64,000 nucleotides of DNA, from positions 68,833,035-68,897,034 of the forward strand of contig OZ018321.1 of NCBI GenBank assembly GCA_963969495.1, given 5' to 3'. The notes under the pieces are model-generated. The model saw only the letters and a program-made list of their open reading frames with translations, searched no databases and had not been told where the DNA came from. The position numbers and the translations under genes were made by a program. Below, piece by piece: positions 48,301-60,600 of this stretch; positions within the stretch are counted from its first letter, which is position 1; each line of letters starts with the position of its first letter. Origin of the DNA: Ceratothoa steindachneri. Lineage: Eukaryota; Arthropoda; Malacostraca; Isopoda; Cymothoidae.

Positions 48301-49136
48301 TCAACCTCGTCTTTAGACTCGTGTGAGTCCTGTGACTCATGTGTCCTCTTTGACAATTAGAATCTTTTGGAACAATGAAACAAGCATATTACAGATGAAT
48401 CTTGACTCTGAAGCTTTCTGTACTCGCGGCTCCACTTAATTTTGGTAAGGTCGACGGGGCCTAAAGCAGATGCTGTAGGACCAAATAGTGTTTTCCTTAT
48501 TCTCCAAAGAGGTCAGATGGAACAGAGATTATCTACCCCTGAGTCGTAATGCAACAAAGTTACGCTCTTCCATACAAATTCTCTTCGCTATTCAACGTTC
48601 ATGTCATTCGGCTAACGCAGTTAACTCTGTGAGCACTTTCAAGGGTACTCTGACTGGCGCGCTGACTGCTGTTGCCTTGCTGGTGTTTAGATGACTGCGG
48701 GAGTCTCATATCAGCAGTAAACTTGAGGATACAATATATTATAGTGCAGTCTAACTTTTGGGATGCCATGTAGTTCTCTAAAGATACTATTTGCTTTTGA
48801 TTAAACACATAGAGTTCTTGTTTAAATGTTTGTTTATTATGTAGTTTAATATGTGCAAGTGATAGTCTAGATAAAGGAAAGGATAACAATCGGTTCGAGA
48901 CTTTTCGAAAAAATATAGCAGATATGATAGAAGATTCCATTCTTGACTTTACAGGTTATCTCGCCCTACATGAACAATGTGAGGTCGCACGTCATCTTGA
49001 AATGGGAAAATTCATATGTGCTGAATATCTTTAGATCAAAACCTCTGAACTTGTTTAGGTATTGGAACCTAGATCTCTCCTTTGTTTGCCTAATCGCACA
49101 GTTGCTCACTAAACACGCATCGTGCTCTGTTACTAT
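48301..49136. other. No recognised feature
   Basis: A few short frames; no similarity recognised. It ends at the 8-bp target duplication of the TIR element that follows. Confidence 0.35.
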
Positions 49137-49144
49137 AAAGATAT
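49137..49144. repeat. Left 8-bp target-site duplication
   Basis: aaagatat, identical to 49938-49945. Confidence 0.9.
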
Positions 49145-49937
49145 GGTAACACTTCAGTTTCGCGGCACACGGTAGGTGGCACTGTTTATAGGCTACAATT
49201 TTGGGCTAAAATATATGTCTTATGACGTCAGACGGTAGCGTCAGATGTGAACAATTACTGCGTTATATTTTTTTTGTATATGAGTATATACTGGGAAGCT
49301 GCGCCCCCCCCCCCAGAATCCCCAATTGATTGAAACTCAGGATCATCGCAGGGTGGTCTTTCCCCAGGGATATCTCCCACACGAGCAGTCCCCTTGAATA
49401 TACTGTTTTTTTCGCCCAACAGCTTTTTCCTGGCAGAAAAACCTAACCTAATGACAAACAATATTTACTTTTATAGGTTTCTTGATTAGTTTATGCGCGT
49501 CTAAATAATCTAAAAGTTTTTCGCGGTCTTGCAATATAAACCCGAATTCGAATAACGAAGAAGCACAACTAGAGCACGAAAAAGCCATAACGAAACAGAA
49601 ACAAATGCCAAGCGGGTTCTATTTATAGCTATGACGTTGCTAATAAGAAGCTGATATCGTTCACTGGGAAACAAAAAATACGAAAAAACAAAAAACAATA
49701 AAAGACATCAAGAAAACTTACTTAACTTAAAAAAAACTATAAACGAGCAGAGGCGCAGATATTTAGTAAATAATACGGACTAAAAGTTACAAATCCCCAA
49801 AATGTCAAAAAAATATAACGCCGAGGATTGGTCACATCTGAAGCTGCTGTCTGACGTCATAAGAGATATATTGTAGCCCAAAATTGTAGCCTACTAACAG
49901 CGCCACCTACTGTGTGCCCCAAATCTGAAGTATTACC
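49145..49937. mobile_element. 793-bp non-autonomous DNA transposon with ~105-bp TIRs
   Basis: The left end ggtaacacttcag and the right end ctgaagtattacc begin inverted repeats of about 105 bp, with scattered mismatches. Both arms contain aggctacaattttgggct and the word cttatgacgtcagac. A perfect 8-bp duplication, aaagatat, flanks the element. There is no transposase frame inside: the centre has a C11 run near 49304 and short frames only. Long TIRs plus an 8-bp duplication fit Mutator-like elements best. P, Merlin and hAT elements also make 8-bp duplications but usually have shorter TIRs or different end sequences, so I leave the superfamily open. Confidence 0.92.
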
Positions 49938-49945
49938 AAAGATAT
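49938..49945. repeat. Right 8-bp target-site duplication
   Basis: aaagatat, identical to 49137-49144. Confidence 0.9.
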
Positions 49946-51326
49946 GACCTGATGATAACAAGGAACTTATTCTCTTTCAACACTGATAAATCCAATTTCT
50001 TATTTATAAATGCCCTTTTCTTTCAGCGGTTAGAAGTCAAAATCAAAATCAACATAGTTACCGCTATAAATTTTCGCAGTGAATGATTAGTATCTCCTTT
50101 ACTTTTTTTAAATATCTTACGAACCAATGGTGTATTGGATGGGTTTATTAAAGCAAAAATAACAGAATGCACCGAAAACATCAAAAAGGATTTGGTTACC
50201 TGAAAATAAATATCGTCATATTTGGATTGTACCACACGGAATGCCGATCCTTTGGAAGTAGAGTCAAAACAGCTTTTCGATGTATATGTATGTATAGGTG
50301 TGTGTGTTATTTTCCTTTTTGGAATTTAAAGGGAAACACCAACGAGGGCAAATTCCGCTGAAGGTTTGGAAGGTAAGATGTGTAACGGGGAAGATGGGGT
50401 AGGTTAAAGTTGAGACGGTTGAGTATAATGAATCGTATCTTTATTTAAGAAGAAGACACTAATAACACAGGGAAACAATTTTAATCACATTTTCTGGCGA
50501 CTTAGATTTATTTGCCATTTTAACTCGTTTTTTAATGCTGATTTCAAATATATAATCCATTTTTACCTACATGCTATAGTTATTCGGTAATTTCTATTTT
50601 CTCGTTTACCCGAAAACTGCCCTTCCGGACAGACAGAGAGGCTGCTTGTAGAAAGCAAATACTTCACAGTACATAGTAGTAAGATATGGCTTCTTCACTG
50701 ATTAATTTGGGACACGGATGTGTGGCCGAAGCCTTTGAACTGTGATTAGTTATGCAAACTAAACTTGAATGAATACTTTTACAAGGCTAATGAACATGGT
50801 AGAGCGGCAATCAACATTCTTTATTTTGTTTCGTAATTCGAACTTGGCGTTTTACTTTAATTTATTAGGTGAAGTTTGTGGTTATTTTGAGTTAATCGGC
50901 TAACTTACGTGATTATTTTTTTAATTACCGTGTCAGCTTTTGGGCTAGTTCTGACTTTGTGTTACTTTGATGTTAATTCTGTAATTACCCTTGATTTGCT
51001 TACTTAAATTACTCTCGGGAAAGGCAGCCTGTTTTGTGATAATAAGACAAAAATAATCTACAGTAGGAGAGGTTTATTTTCTTAATTTGTTTTTTGTTCC
51101 TTGATTTACTATCTCTATATTATTTCTGACCCCTTCTCTCTCCTTCTTTTATCTGTTGTTTTCTTAACTAATTATATTACTAGCCTTTCTAGAGATCTTT
51201 AAGTAGGAGATCCTATAAGGGTAGACTCGAGGTATGTCTCCAAATGTCTTTACAATACAAACGCATCTTTCTGGGAAATTTATAAAGTCCTTAACAGGAT
51301 TTTTATTATTTTTGATTTTAAAATAA
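49946..51326. other. Mostly unassigned; includes dispersed repeat copy 2
   Basis: 50323-50395 repeats the block at 8836-8905. The rest is AT-rich with no supported gene. Confidence 0.4.
50323..50395 (+). repeat. Dispersed repeat, copy 2 (pair with 8836-8905)
   Basis: gaatttaaagggaaacacca followed by acgaggg, tgaaggtttggaaggtaaga and gggga, as in the first copy with substitutions. Confidence 0.5.
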
Positions 51327-51334
51327 ATTTATTT

Positions 51335-52452
51335 GGTAACACGAGTTTATGGACGCACGCTAGGGCGCTATTTTGGGGGCCACAATTAGCGTTTATTTTT
51401 TTTGGAGAGGAAAGGTTTAACTCATGGCCTTCCCAAAACTAAAAAACCGAGGAAATACTTCAGTTTAGGGGCACACGCTAGGAGGTGGTATTTCTGAGCT
51501 ACAATTGGTGCGATCGGCTCTGCACGTTTATTGAAATAATAAAGACGATATCGCCGCCTACTTTAGGCTTTTTCTGCCAAAAAGTAACCTTTTTTTAAGT
51601 TGCTTTCGACATGGATAGCCCCTACTTAATTGTAGGGGGTGCATCCCCACCCCCCGCAATTTAATCCATCCCGCCTCGAAATATTGCTAATCCGAAAGGT
51701 TAACATTAGATTTGAATGCACAAGGCGATTGCTAAATGTCGGCGGTGCTATCGCCCTTCTTAAATTACCTAATAAATAATCACTTCACACCAACAGCTAA
51801 ACCATCTCTATCTTTTAATATTATAATCCAGCTGCACTTCTTTTCCACACCTGTGGCAAGTCTTCCCTTTTAAAATGAGGACATAATTAGACAAAAATCT
51901 ATTAAATTGAGCGAAGAATTAAATAAAAGCGTATTAAATTCAAACAATCCGAATGACCAAGAATTGCCCTTTTTTAACTGCTTTGGTCCTAGGGTTGCCA
52001 ATGTTGAAATAAAGTCGAATTAAAGGCTGCTTGTGTGAGAAAATAAGGGTTTATTTTAACATTGAGAGAAACAAAGGTTCACGTATTGAAATGTCAATTT
52101 TAGCAACTTGAAGGTATAGCATCTTAAAATTATGTACTTTCCGCGCCAAACCGAAACCATATATGCCGATTGGAATACCTAAAGTGACTTTTGTATTTAA
52201 ACCAAATAGATAAACGAAACATAACATATTTAATACACTACTACGCATAAAAAAATCAATGCATAATAAATAATATAATTGAATAGAAGTGTAGTCACTT
52301 ACTAAATAATAAACAGATACCCCAAAACAATAACAAAACAAATAAAACTCTCTGATTGGCCATATCCGAAGCTACCGTCTGACTTCCTCAGGCCTAAATT
52401 GTAGCCCAGAAATAGCGCCCTCTAGCATGCGCCCATAGACTCAAGTATTACC
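51335..52452. mobile_element. 1118-bp TIR transposon of the same family, with a second inner left end
   Basis: The left end ggtaacacgagtttatgg and the right end (reverse complement ggtaatacttgagtctatgg) start inverted repeats that share gcgctatttt and gctacaatt words with the 49145 element. Flanking duplications atttattt at 51327-51334 and 52453-52460 are identical. At 51451 a second left-type end (ggaaatacttcagtttagg, then gagctacaattgg) lies in the same orientation. The element therefore either carries a duplicated left arm or is two insertions stacked. No transposase is recognised. Confidence 0.88.
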
Positions 52453-52460
52453 ATTTATTT

Positions 52461-53212
52461 AAGTGCGAAATTTTGCGTCTTTCTTTTCCAAGACCAGTGG
52501 ATAGCAACATTAGAAAAAATTTCCTAATTCTTTTACTTCCAATTTTCTTTTTGAAAATGAGTTTTAAAATGTGGAATTATCATACCAATCCACCTCCGCC
52601 TACCCCCCCTTGATGGCTTAACTCTATTACGGATCTCTGGTCATAGCGTTTTGTCTATAATTCCCAGTTGCTTTAATTTATTTACATTCAACACGCGTAG
52701 CTTTTTCTCCAGAAGCATCTGCAACCTTATATATTACACACATTTTCACTATCTCTAGCTTCACAACACTCATTCAGATCTCTAATTACAGGCCTAATGT
52801 GGAATACGCCCTCTGAGCAATTGTGCCTTAAATTTGAGAGGAAATAAAGAGGCTCATTGGTAGTATTGGCCTACGAGAGGAGTGCGGACATTTGTCACTA
52901 CTGTGATTTGGCGACGATTCCCTAACGAGCTCTTTGCCTACTCAGCGAACGTCGTTCACAAAGGACTTGGAAGGCAATGCAAAAAACAACAAAAACCATC
53001 GTCAAACCTAAATCTTCACCTAAACCCACCTCTCTTCATCCTCGGTTCAGCGAGTATTCTTCTTCTTCTTCTCAGTGCCTTCGCCGAGGCAGCGTTTGAC
53101 GAACTATGATGCGTTTTCATATTGTAGGATCCATAGTTGCCTTGGCCCTATGCTGGAGTGGGCCCATTTCTCCTTCTCCAGGGTTTGAAATCAGAGTTGT
53201 TCTTTCTCTTAG
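52461..53212. other. Unassigned sequence ending at a polypyrimidine tract
   Basis: Short frames only, one with a TTCTTCTTC run near 53058. The last 20 bp (gttgttctttctcttag) look like a splice acceptor region. Confidence 0.35.
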
Positions 53213-53278
53213 GTGGACTGCCCGACATGGTTAAGAGCTCCATCTACTCGCCTCCCACCATGATGCACAGTCACGGAG
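53213..53278 (+). CDS. Candidate 66-nt internal exon
   Basis: A 66-nt segment between a strong acceptor (gttgttctttctcttag|) and a donor (cggag|gtaacc). Read in phase 1 it gives GLPDMVKSSIYSPPTMMHSH followed by G, with no stop. Third codon positions are C or G in most codons, unlike the AT-rich surroundings. The length is a multiple of three and the entry and exit phases are equal, as in cassette exons. I do not recognise the protein. Chance cannot be excluded for such a short frame; it rests on splice signals and codon use only. Confidence 0.35.
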
Positions 53279-53314
53279 GTAACCTCCCTAGTAAATAGTG
53301 TCAGTTTAAAAAGA

Positions 53315-53386
53315 ATTCGGACGGAGAATCGAACTTCCAATACAACGATTAACGGGCAAGCACGCTAACCATTAAACTAACCGAAA
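53315..53386 (-). tRNA. tRNA-Asn(GTT)-like pseudogene or SINE head
   Basis: The minus strand has ttagtttaatggttagcg (box A-like), an anticodon loop ccGTTaa flanked by short stems, and agttcgattctcc (box B). The acceptor arms pair only partly, T-stem pairs are lost, and position 33 is C instead of U. A T5 run (ttcttttt) follows on the transcribed strand, usable as a pol III terminator. It is probably a decayed tRNA-Asn copy or a SINE promoter rather than a working tRNA. Confidence 0.55.
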
Positions 53387-54640
53387 ATAACCCCTATCTT
53401 TCCACCCACCTTTAGACCGACTTACACGACCCATTAGTTATTTTCCCTTCGCCTTTCATACCAATGGCGTCCTTCCTATGTTCTGCAGCTTCTGAGACCC
53501 GTGAGGGTTAATCCGTGGCTAAACAGAGCCAACCACGCCCCTTCACATACACTACACCGCAAAGTTGGGGCCGGATTAAACTGATCATCCTGGTACCTGC
53601 CTCGAATGATCCCGCAAGTTTCAAACTAGATTGAGTCTACCTTGGCTTTATTTCTTCTAGTAGACGCCCCCTCTGCCTTTTTATCGTCTCCTTTTCTTGG
53701 CCGGTGGTGAACTTTGCATGCTAGTGACCGACTAGCCTCCATCACACTTATTTCTGCGAGGGAAAGGCGATACGGGGAGGTCACCTCTCTATTTTGGCTC
53801 CGGTTTGGTAGGTGTATGGGGTTCCATGGATACACTCTTCCCATCTCTTTCTGCTTAAACCTCCCCCCCTTTCTTTATCTAGCCTTTTCTGCCCTCGCAA
53901 AAGACGTCAAGTCTAGCATTGGCATCCCTGCTGAAGCTGATGACTGGTGAAGTTTGTGCCTTCCTGGCACCAATGCCCCTAGGTTTTCTTCCCGGACACA
54001 AGGCCTTCACGAGGATCTGCCCCTATTTTTGCCACAATTTTTCCTCCCACATTTTCACCACCACCTTTTCACATCTCTCCTTCCAAACTTCTGCGGAATT
54101 CGCCCTCGTTGGTGTTCACTTTAAATTCAAGAATAGAAAATCACACACACACACACCTTTGCAATCCTATCATGCACAACATAATCCACCTAATCCTTTG
54201 TAAGCCTTTTATCTCTCAAACACTCATTCATGTAATCAACTCACCTTTTACATTACGCCCCTTCGCCAACCATGACAATCAAGCTTTTTTATTCTTCTCT
54301 TACAGCCCCAACCACCTCACAATTTTGTTCCAACTTAATTCACACAAATCCCCACTTGTTTTTCTTACTCAGCCACCCTCATCATACCCAGCAACCCTCT
54401 ACATACCCAACCAATATCCTCCTACCAAGCCACACTTCTCAAACCCAGCGAGCCTCTTCTTACTCAAGTCCTCTCGGCCTGAGTGCGAAGTAGGAGGTCC
54501 TATCCTGGGTTTACTTGAATTTTATGACCGTGCCGTGAGAAGTTGTTATACTTCCCCCCTCGTTCCTCCTCAGCTTACTTTATTCTGCCACTATCCTCTC
54601 AACCCTTTCTTTGTCTAGGTTTAATGAGCTGATAAGTAAC
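53387..54640. other. Pyrimidine-rich unassigned region
   Basis: Strongly C/T-rich on the plus strand, which keeps frames open by composition (169 codons at 54109-54618). The encoded sequence is low-complexity (Pro/Ser/Asn/His/Leu) and shows no domain. It may be a 5' non-coding part of the LINE-A copies that follow, but I cannot align it to another copy. Confidence 0.3.
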
Positions 54641-57600
54641 CTCAAGTTTTGTTAGAAGAGAGAAAATGATACCTTTATAAACAAAGCGCCTTAACTCATT
54701 CAGGTCTCAGGCGTCCTGAGCGTAAGGCGCGATTAATTGGAAGATCAGTATTCCCCCAATAGCCAACCCCCTGCGGGTAATGAAACGACCACCTCCCTAC
54801 CACCGTTAACGAGTGCATAAGAGTTTGCTTCTTATGGCGAGGGGGAAGGGGCTTTACTGAATTTTTGGCTACCAGACCAACTAAATGCTTCTGCTCCCGT
54901 TCCTGGGAATAACATAAGAGCTCTTCAAATTTTAACGCCCCTTTCGAGGATTAGTGTGACTTAGTAGGGAAATCCGCACTGTTTACCTCCCTCACTGGAT
55001 GCTCCGATAGAAGCTGCAGCTTTTGGCCATCGACCAGGCCACTGGTAAACTACTGCATGGTGTACGTTTCTTTATAGGTGAGAACACGACCCATTACCAT
55101 CCCAGGGTGGAGCCAGAAAAGTCCCAAAACCCGAAATATGATAGGCTGGAGCGATAGGACGCGGGATATAGACAACCACCCTATTTATATAATTTTATTG
55201 GTCACAAAACTTTGGAATTTTCGTGTAGTAGCAAAAGTTTTTAAATTTTCAGAATTACCAAACAGAAAGGCCTCACTCAAACGTGGCGTTGGTGTTGGCG
55301 AGATAAAGCACGAGAATACCAGGCTGACCGGCGGAGGGGCTCCCATCCAACCATTTTTGTGCAGGAAAGGTACTTCCTCCTTTGACATGTTTGAAGCCGC
55401 CCTCGAGCAGCTCTATCTCTGAGGAGGAGGTGCATCCTTCCATTTCTGCTTTTTCAGGAGCCACTGACACCCTCTAGTGGAGATGGGGTTTTTCCCTAAA
55501 CCCCGTAAGTGGGACGACGATTTGCTTTCCTGGCCGCCATGCTGACGGGACTCACCGCCCCGTCCGGCCCATCCTTCTTTCTGACACCCTGTCTTATTAC
55601 CCTACTTCCTCACTTTCCCGACAACCTCTCCCACAACTTTCACTGCTCGGCCTCTGATTAAACAGTGTAGACGCCGACCATTTTTCTCTCACCCAACTAT
55701 CCTTGATTAGGTCTGAGAGGGGAGAGGACTAAGCCTCCACACTTTTGAAATTCTGTTTGTGGTGTTGGGTTTTTAGCAACATTCTTCACCCCCTAGCCAC
55801 ATCATTCTCACATACCCTTTCTCTCTCCTTTTATGATCTATCAATTTTACGCCCAGCCCAAGGTGGAGCCGCGATGCCGAAAAGCTGCCTGGCAACTGGT
55901 TGGGAGAAGTCGTCCTAAAGGCGGCAGTTGGCTTTGCCGGCCCAGTATTCAGCCGTCTGAGAGCGTGCTACTGCATTAGTTGATTAATGTTTGTGTCCCG
56001 TGATACTAATAGGGTCACCCTGCCGGATAAAATTAATCGAATAAAACAAACTCTCTTCACTTCCGCTTTCCCACTGTCGGAGCCGGCCTCGGGTAGCTGC
56101 ACAGAAGAAAAGGAGGATCCCCCTGTGCATTCTCTGGGGCCCATCCAAACTACATTTACCTGAGCGGAGGTTTCTCCTTCTAGGCATACGGGTGCAGGGA
56201 ACCACGCCTCACCGCCTTCTATGGAGGTGCCCTTGGGTGAGTCCATCTCTTCTACAGTAGCAGTTCCACCTTTGCTTTCCCAGGGCACTGCCAAGAGAGC
56301 ATGCAGACGGCCCCTTTATTGACAAGTCTCGGTGGCAACGGCCCAATAGGGCCAAACCCCTTCGGGGAGCAAGGGGTAAAAGGGTCCCCTAGCTCGTAGG
56401 CCCTAATGTCCTGCTTTCAGGTTTTACAAGTTTACATGGGGTTAGTTTAGCTGACCTCAGCTCTTCCCAGACGGAATCCGGTTCACCGTCATTAGAGGGA
56501 AAAAAGGAATTTAGATTGGGATTCGTGATGTTTCGGGTGGGAATTACCACAGAGACGCCGCCCCTGAAATAACCATGGTTTCTGAGGTTACCCAGCCCCA
56601 TTCCACCGTCAGCCACTGCAATGCGTGGACTTTCTCCCTGTCGTAACATGGTTGCGAAGCCGTTTCTCTTGCCAAGGGATCTGAACTGTAGACACACCCT
56701 CTGGTGAGACTACTAAATCAATCCTACAGATCAGGTCCTTGCATAAATGATCGACGAGCTGGAGATATGTGTCATAAATGTGGATGAGTTTACGCATCAC
56801 TGCCCGAGAGCTGCTTCATTTTCCTGTTTTGCTCTATCTTTATGCTCTCCAAATGCACAACTTGATTTTACTTTAAGGGAGTCGATGACCCTTATTCAAA
56901 TATGATTTTCTGATCCACTGCCACCTGACAGCCCGCTTCGGTGGTGCTTAGCACCGGCGAGGTGGTAAGCATATCAAGAAATGACTGATTTCTCAGTTTC
57001 AGTCGAAGAGTTTAGTTCGGTCGATGAGGCTGTTTAGTTTTTTTCCGACAACCTCATCGCCGTTGGCCTAACTACTATTCATAGAAGGTCTGTCCGGTTT
57101 GCATGCCAACCGCTTAGTGGTGGTGAGCCGAGCGAGAGGCGGCCCTCAAAGAGAAGCCTTATGCCAACACGCGTTATAAACGCCGATCGAAGGATCTCAC
57201 TATTGGTGAATTTCGTCGAGCAAGGGCTAGGTTCCAGTATCTTTCGAAACACGCCCACCGCTCCTACGGGCTAGCATTCGTGTCTTCACTTAACGGGCAG
57301 ACTTTTCTAGCAAGGGTCGGAAAGCGGGTCAAAAGGATTCGGGGCAAGTTCTTGAGGACCATCTCCCGTTCTCCTGGAGAAATGGACCACAATCTCGAAT
57401 CCCGCGTCCTTGGCGGAGTAATTCACGAACGTTTTCTCCGCTATATCTAGCAGTAGTGTGCTACTCCACGAGCATGCAATGCTCGTCGTGATGACTAGCA
57501 AGGCCTCCAACTGGGCTTTACTAACAGAAGCGGTTAACCCTTCTGTAACAGGTTTACATTGAGTGAGTTGCGTTCCGCTCTTGTTTCGTGTATGGACACC

Positions 57601-60600
57601 GGCCCTTGTCCGGACGATGTCCCGTACTGCATGCTTCGACACTTGGGTGATCAAGTAATGGCTTTTCAATTATATTTCTTTAACAGAAACTGGGTAGAGG
57701 GTATCGGCCCGTATTCTTGGCCAATCGCTATTGCGCGTAACTTTTCCCAAACCAGGGAGAGATCACTCTATCCCGGCCGAATTTGCCTAACCTCTCGAAC
57801 TTCCTGCGTGTCCAAGTTAGTGGAAAATTGGTGAATGTAGATTAGCATTTTTGTGAACAACAAATGCCACCTGACTTCTGCACAGTGCGGCCTCGCCAAG
57901 TTCCATTCCAGTTCTAATGTTCAGTTCTGACTGGAAAATGCCATCTGCGAGGCCTTTCTTCGTAGACAGCACTACGCCATGGTGTTTTACGATCTGGAGA
58001 AGGACTATGATACTGCATGATGATACGGTATCATGGAGACTCTCCACACGATGGGGGCGAGGTGCTTCCCGCAATCTTTATAGATGTGTTTTTACAAGAT
58101 CGACTATTCCGCGTTGGGTGGGCGGAGCTATCTCCGGCCCAATGAAGCAGCAAGAAGGGGTGTCTACATAGAAAGGTTCTCAGTGTCACACTTTTCCCCG
58201 TGAGCATCAAAGACACCACCTCGCTGCTGCCCGAAGATGTTCTCGCTATGCTCTACGTCGACGATCATTCATTCTCTTCTAGCGCAGCGCAGATACCAAC
58301 TATTAAGAGTCCAGTCCAACAAGCATTGAACTGAATTTCTCACTATGCCAAAGCGCAAAGGCTTTGGATTTCCTAGGCCAAGACTTAGGTGATGCGCATC
58401 TGCCAGCATCTACGGCTCCCCCCTGACTTAGACTTGTTTCTAAATGGGGCTTGTACCGTTTCCTTGGTATTGTATTTGATTGACACCTCACTTGAAAGGC
58501 TCATATTCGAAACCTTAGGGTCTCTTGTACCCGCGCCATGTATATTTTTTTTTTATAACTCGTTACAAATGCTAGTTTTATGTATCCGCATCCGAGCGTG
58601 TATTTCGGAAAGTGGACTCGATCAACCACACCGGCCTCTCCAGGCGGCTGGTGCATTCCGCAACTCTGCCATTGAGAGCCTAATTGTCGATGCTGGAGGA
58701 TGACGCTAATTTGAAGCCATGCACAATGCATTATTTGCCTGTACGCGCGAGTATGGCACCTCCCTCAGTCGAAAACAGCTCTGGCTGCATCCGCAGCTAA
58801 TCTCGACGGTGCCTAGGCAGCCGAGAGACACCAGTCATACCCGAAGTCATTTGGATTTAGGACTAAAAAACTCCTTCGAGAGTCGAGATAGCTCTCGGGC
58901 CGCCTGCACCTCTGGTTTTGTCTAGAATGCTATCCTGGAGGGTACCAACTTTGACCATTTTTCGCCACGCCTCTGCACATAATTCTTTTACAGCTTTGGC
59001 GATATTGCTTTTTGCCTTTTTAGAGCACACTGCTTGTCACGTTTGAACCGTGCCAGTGTATATGGTTCGCCTGCAAGTGGTTGGCTCGCACCGTCTCCTT
59101 GGTATTGTATTCGAGTGACGCTTCACTAAGGAGGTTCATATTCGCAGGCTAAGTGGCTCTTGTATCCACGCGATTTATATTCTTCTTTCGAACTCGTAAA
59201 CAAATGCGAGTTTCATGTATCCGCATCCGAGCGTGTATTGCGGAAAGTTAACTCGATCAACCACTCCGGCCTTCTGGCGATTGGTGCATTCCGCGAATCT
59301 GCCATTGAAAGCCTAATTGTTGATGATGGGGGAGCCTCTAACTTTGCGCCGTGCACATTGCATCATTTTCCTGTACGCGCGATCCTGGTGCCTCCTTCAG
59401 TCGAAAACAGCTCTCGCTGCATCCTTAGCTGATTTTAGAGGGGGCCTAGGCAGCCGAGAGACAACGGTCATACCATAAGTTATTTGGGTTTATAGCTATA
59501 AAACTCCTTCGAGAGCTCGATATAGCTGTTGGGCTGCCTGCGCTTCTAGTTCTACCTAGGATGCCATCCTAGTGGGTACCACCTTTGCCTATTTTTTGCC
59601 ACGCCTCTTCATCAATTCTTCTACGCGCCGGGAGTATTGCTTTCTGCCCCTTTGGAACACAATGTGTGTCACGCTGGGACCGTGCCAGTGTATACGGATG
59701 GTTCGAAGTCCCAATAGTGGGTCGGTTTCAACGCCGTATCGCCTCTGTTTGAATTGAGCGGGGTTGTGGCAGGCGCTGAGTCTGTCTTCACGTCCGAGGT
59801 GGTTGCAATATACCACTCGGTATGGGAAATAATACGACCTGCCCGTTTCGGAGATCGGATTGTGATTTATAGCGCCTCACAAATGCCCTTAGTGCTCTCG
59901 GAGAATTACAATCTCTGCATCTCCGGCTTTGCGATATCCGTGCGCCGAGGGTTTAGGCGAAACGGGCAGATGTTGAGATTATTTTCTGCTGGGCTCCTGG
60001 ACATGTAGGAATTGCAGGGAACTAGTGCGCCGATGTATTCGCCAGAGAGTCCGCGCCAACTGGCCCACAAAACCAGCGTTTCGCTCTTTCTCACGCCAAT
60101 TACATGGCAGAAATACACGCAGCCGGGCGGCTTGGCAAAGTAGATGGGAGACGATCTAAAGGAACTTGAGGTTGCGCCATGAATGTTCCCATGGACCTAC
60201 CTCCCATTGCTACGACGGTTTAAGGTTCTTTTCTGTCCTCTCCGAATTGGGCACACTCGCTCTACGCACCGCTTTTTTATGTAGTGCACACCTGCGTCTT
60301 ATTGTAAAGAGTGCGTTGTCTCCCACTCTGGCACATTTTTGTTGAATATCCTAGTCTGAGTGATCTTCTCGCACTTTAGCTGTCCCGACACCGGGACGAT
60401 TGGGATCGCTACCGCTTTTCCCTTGTACTCTGAACTGGTTGGTACACACAGATTTGCGGACTATATGACTTTTTGGAGGCTGTTAGCCTCCTCCACTTTG
60501 TTTGACTGTTTGTTGTAAGTCGCATATTGTTGTGCCGGGGGGAAGGCTTGCCTACTTCCAACACCGGAGCGCGCTTCATTCCTGTATCCTTTTTTTTAGC

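Noticed and set aside
54109..54618. 169-codon plus-strand open frame
   Set aside because: The region is strongly pyrimidine-rich, which removes stop codons by composition. The product is low-complexity and shows no domain, start context or splice support.
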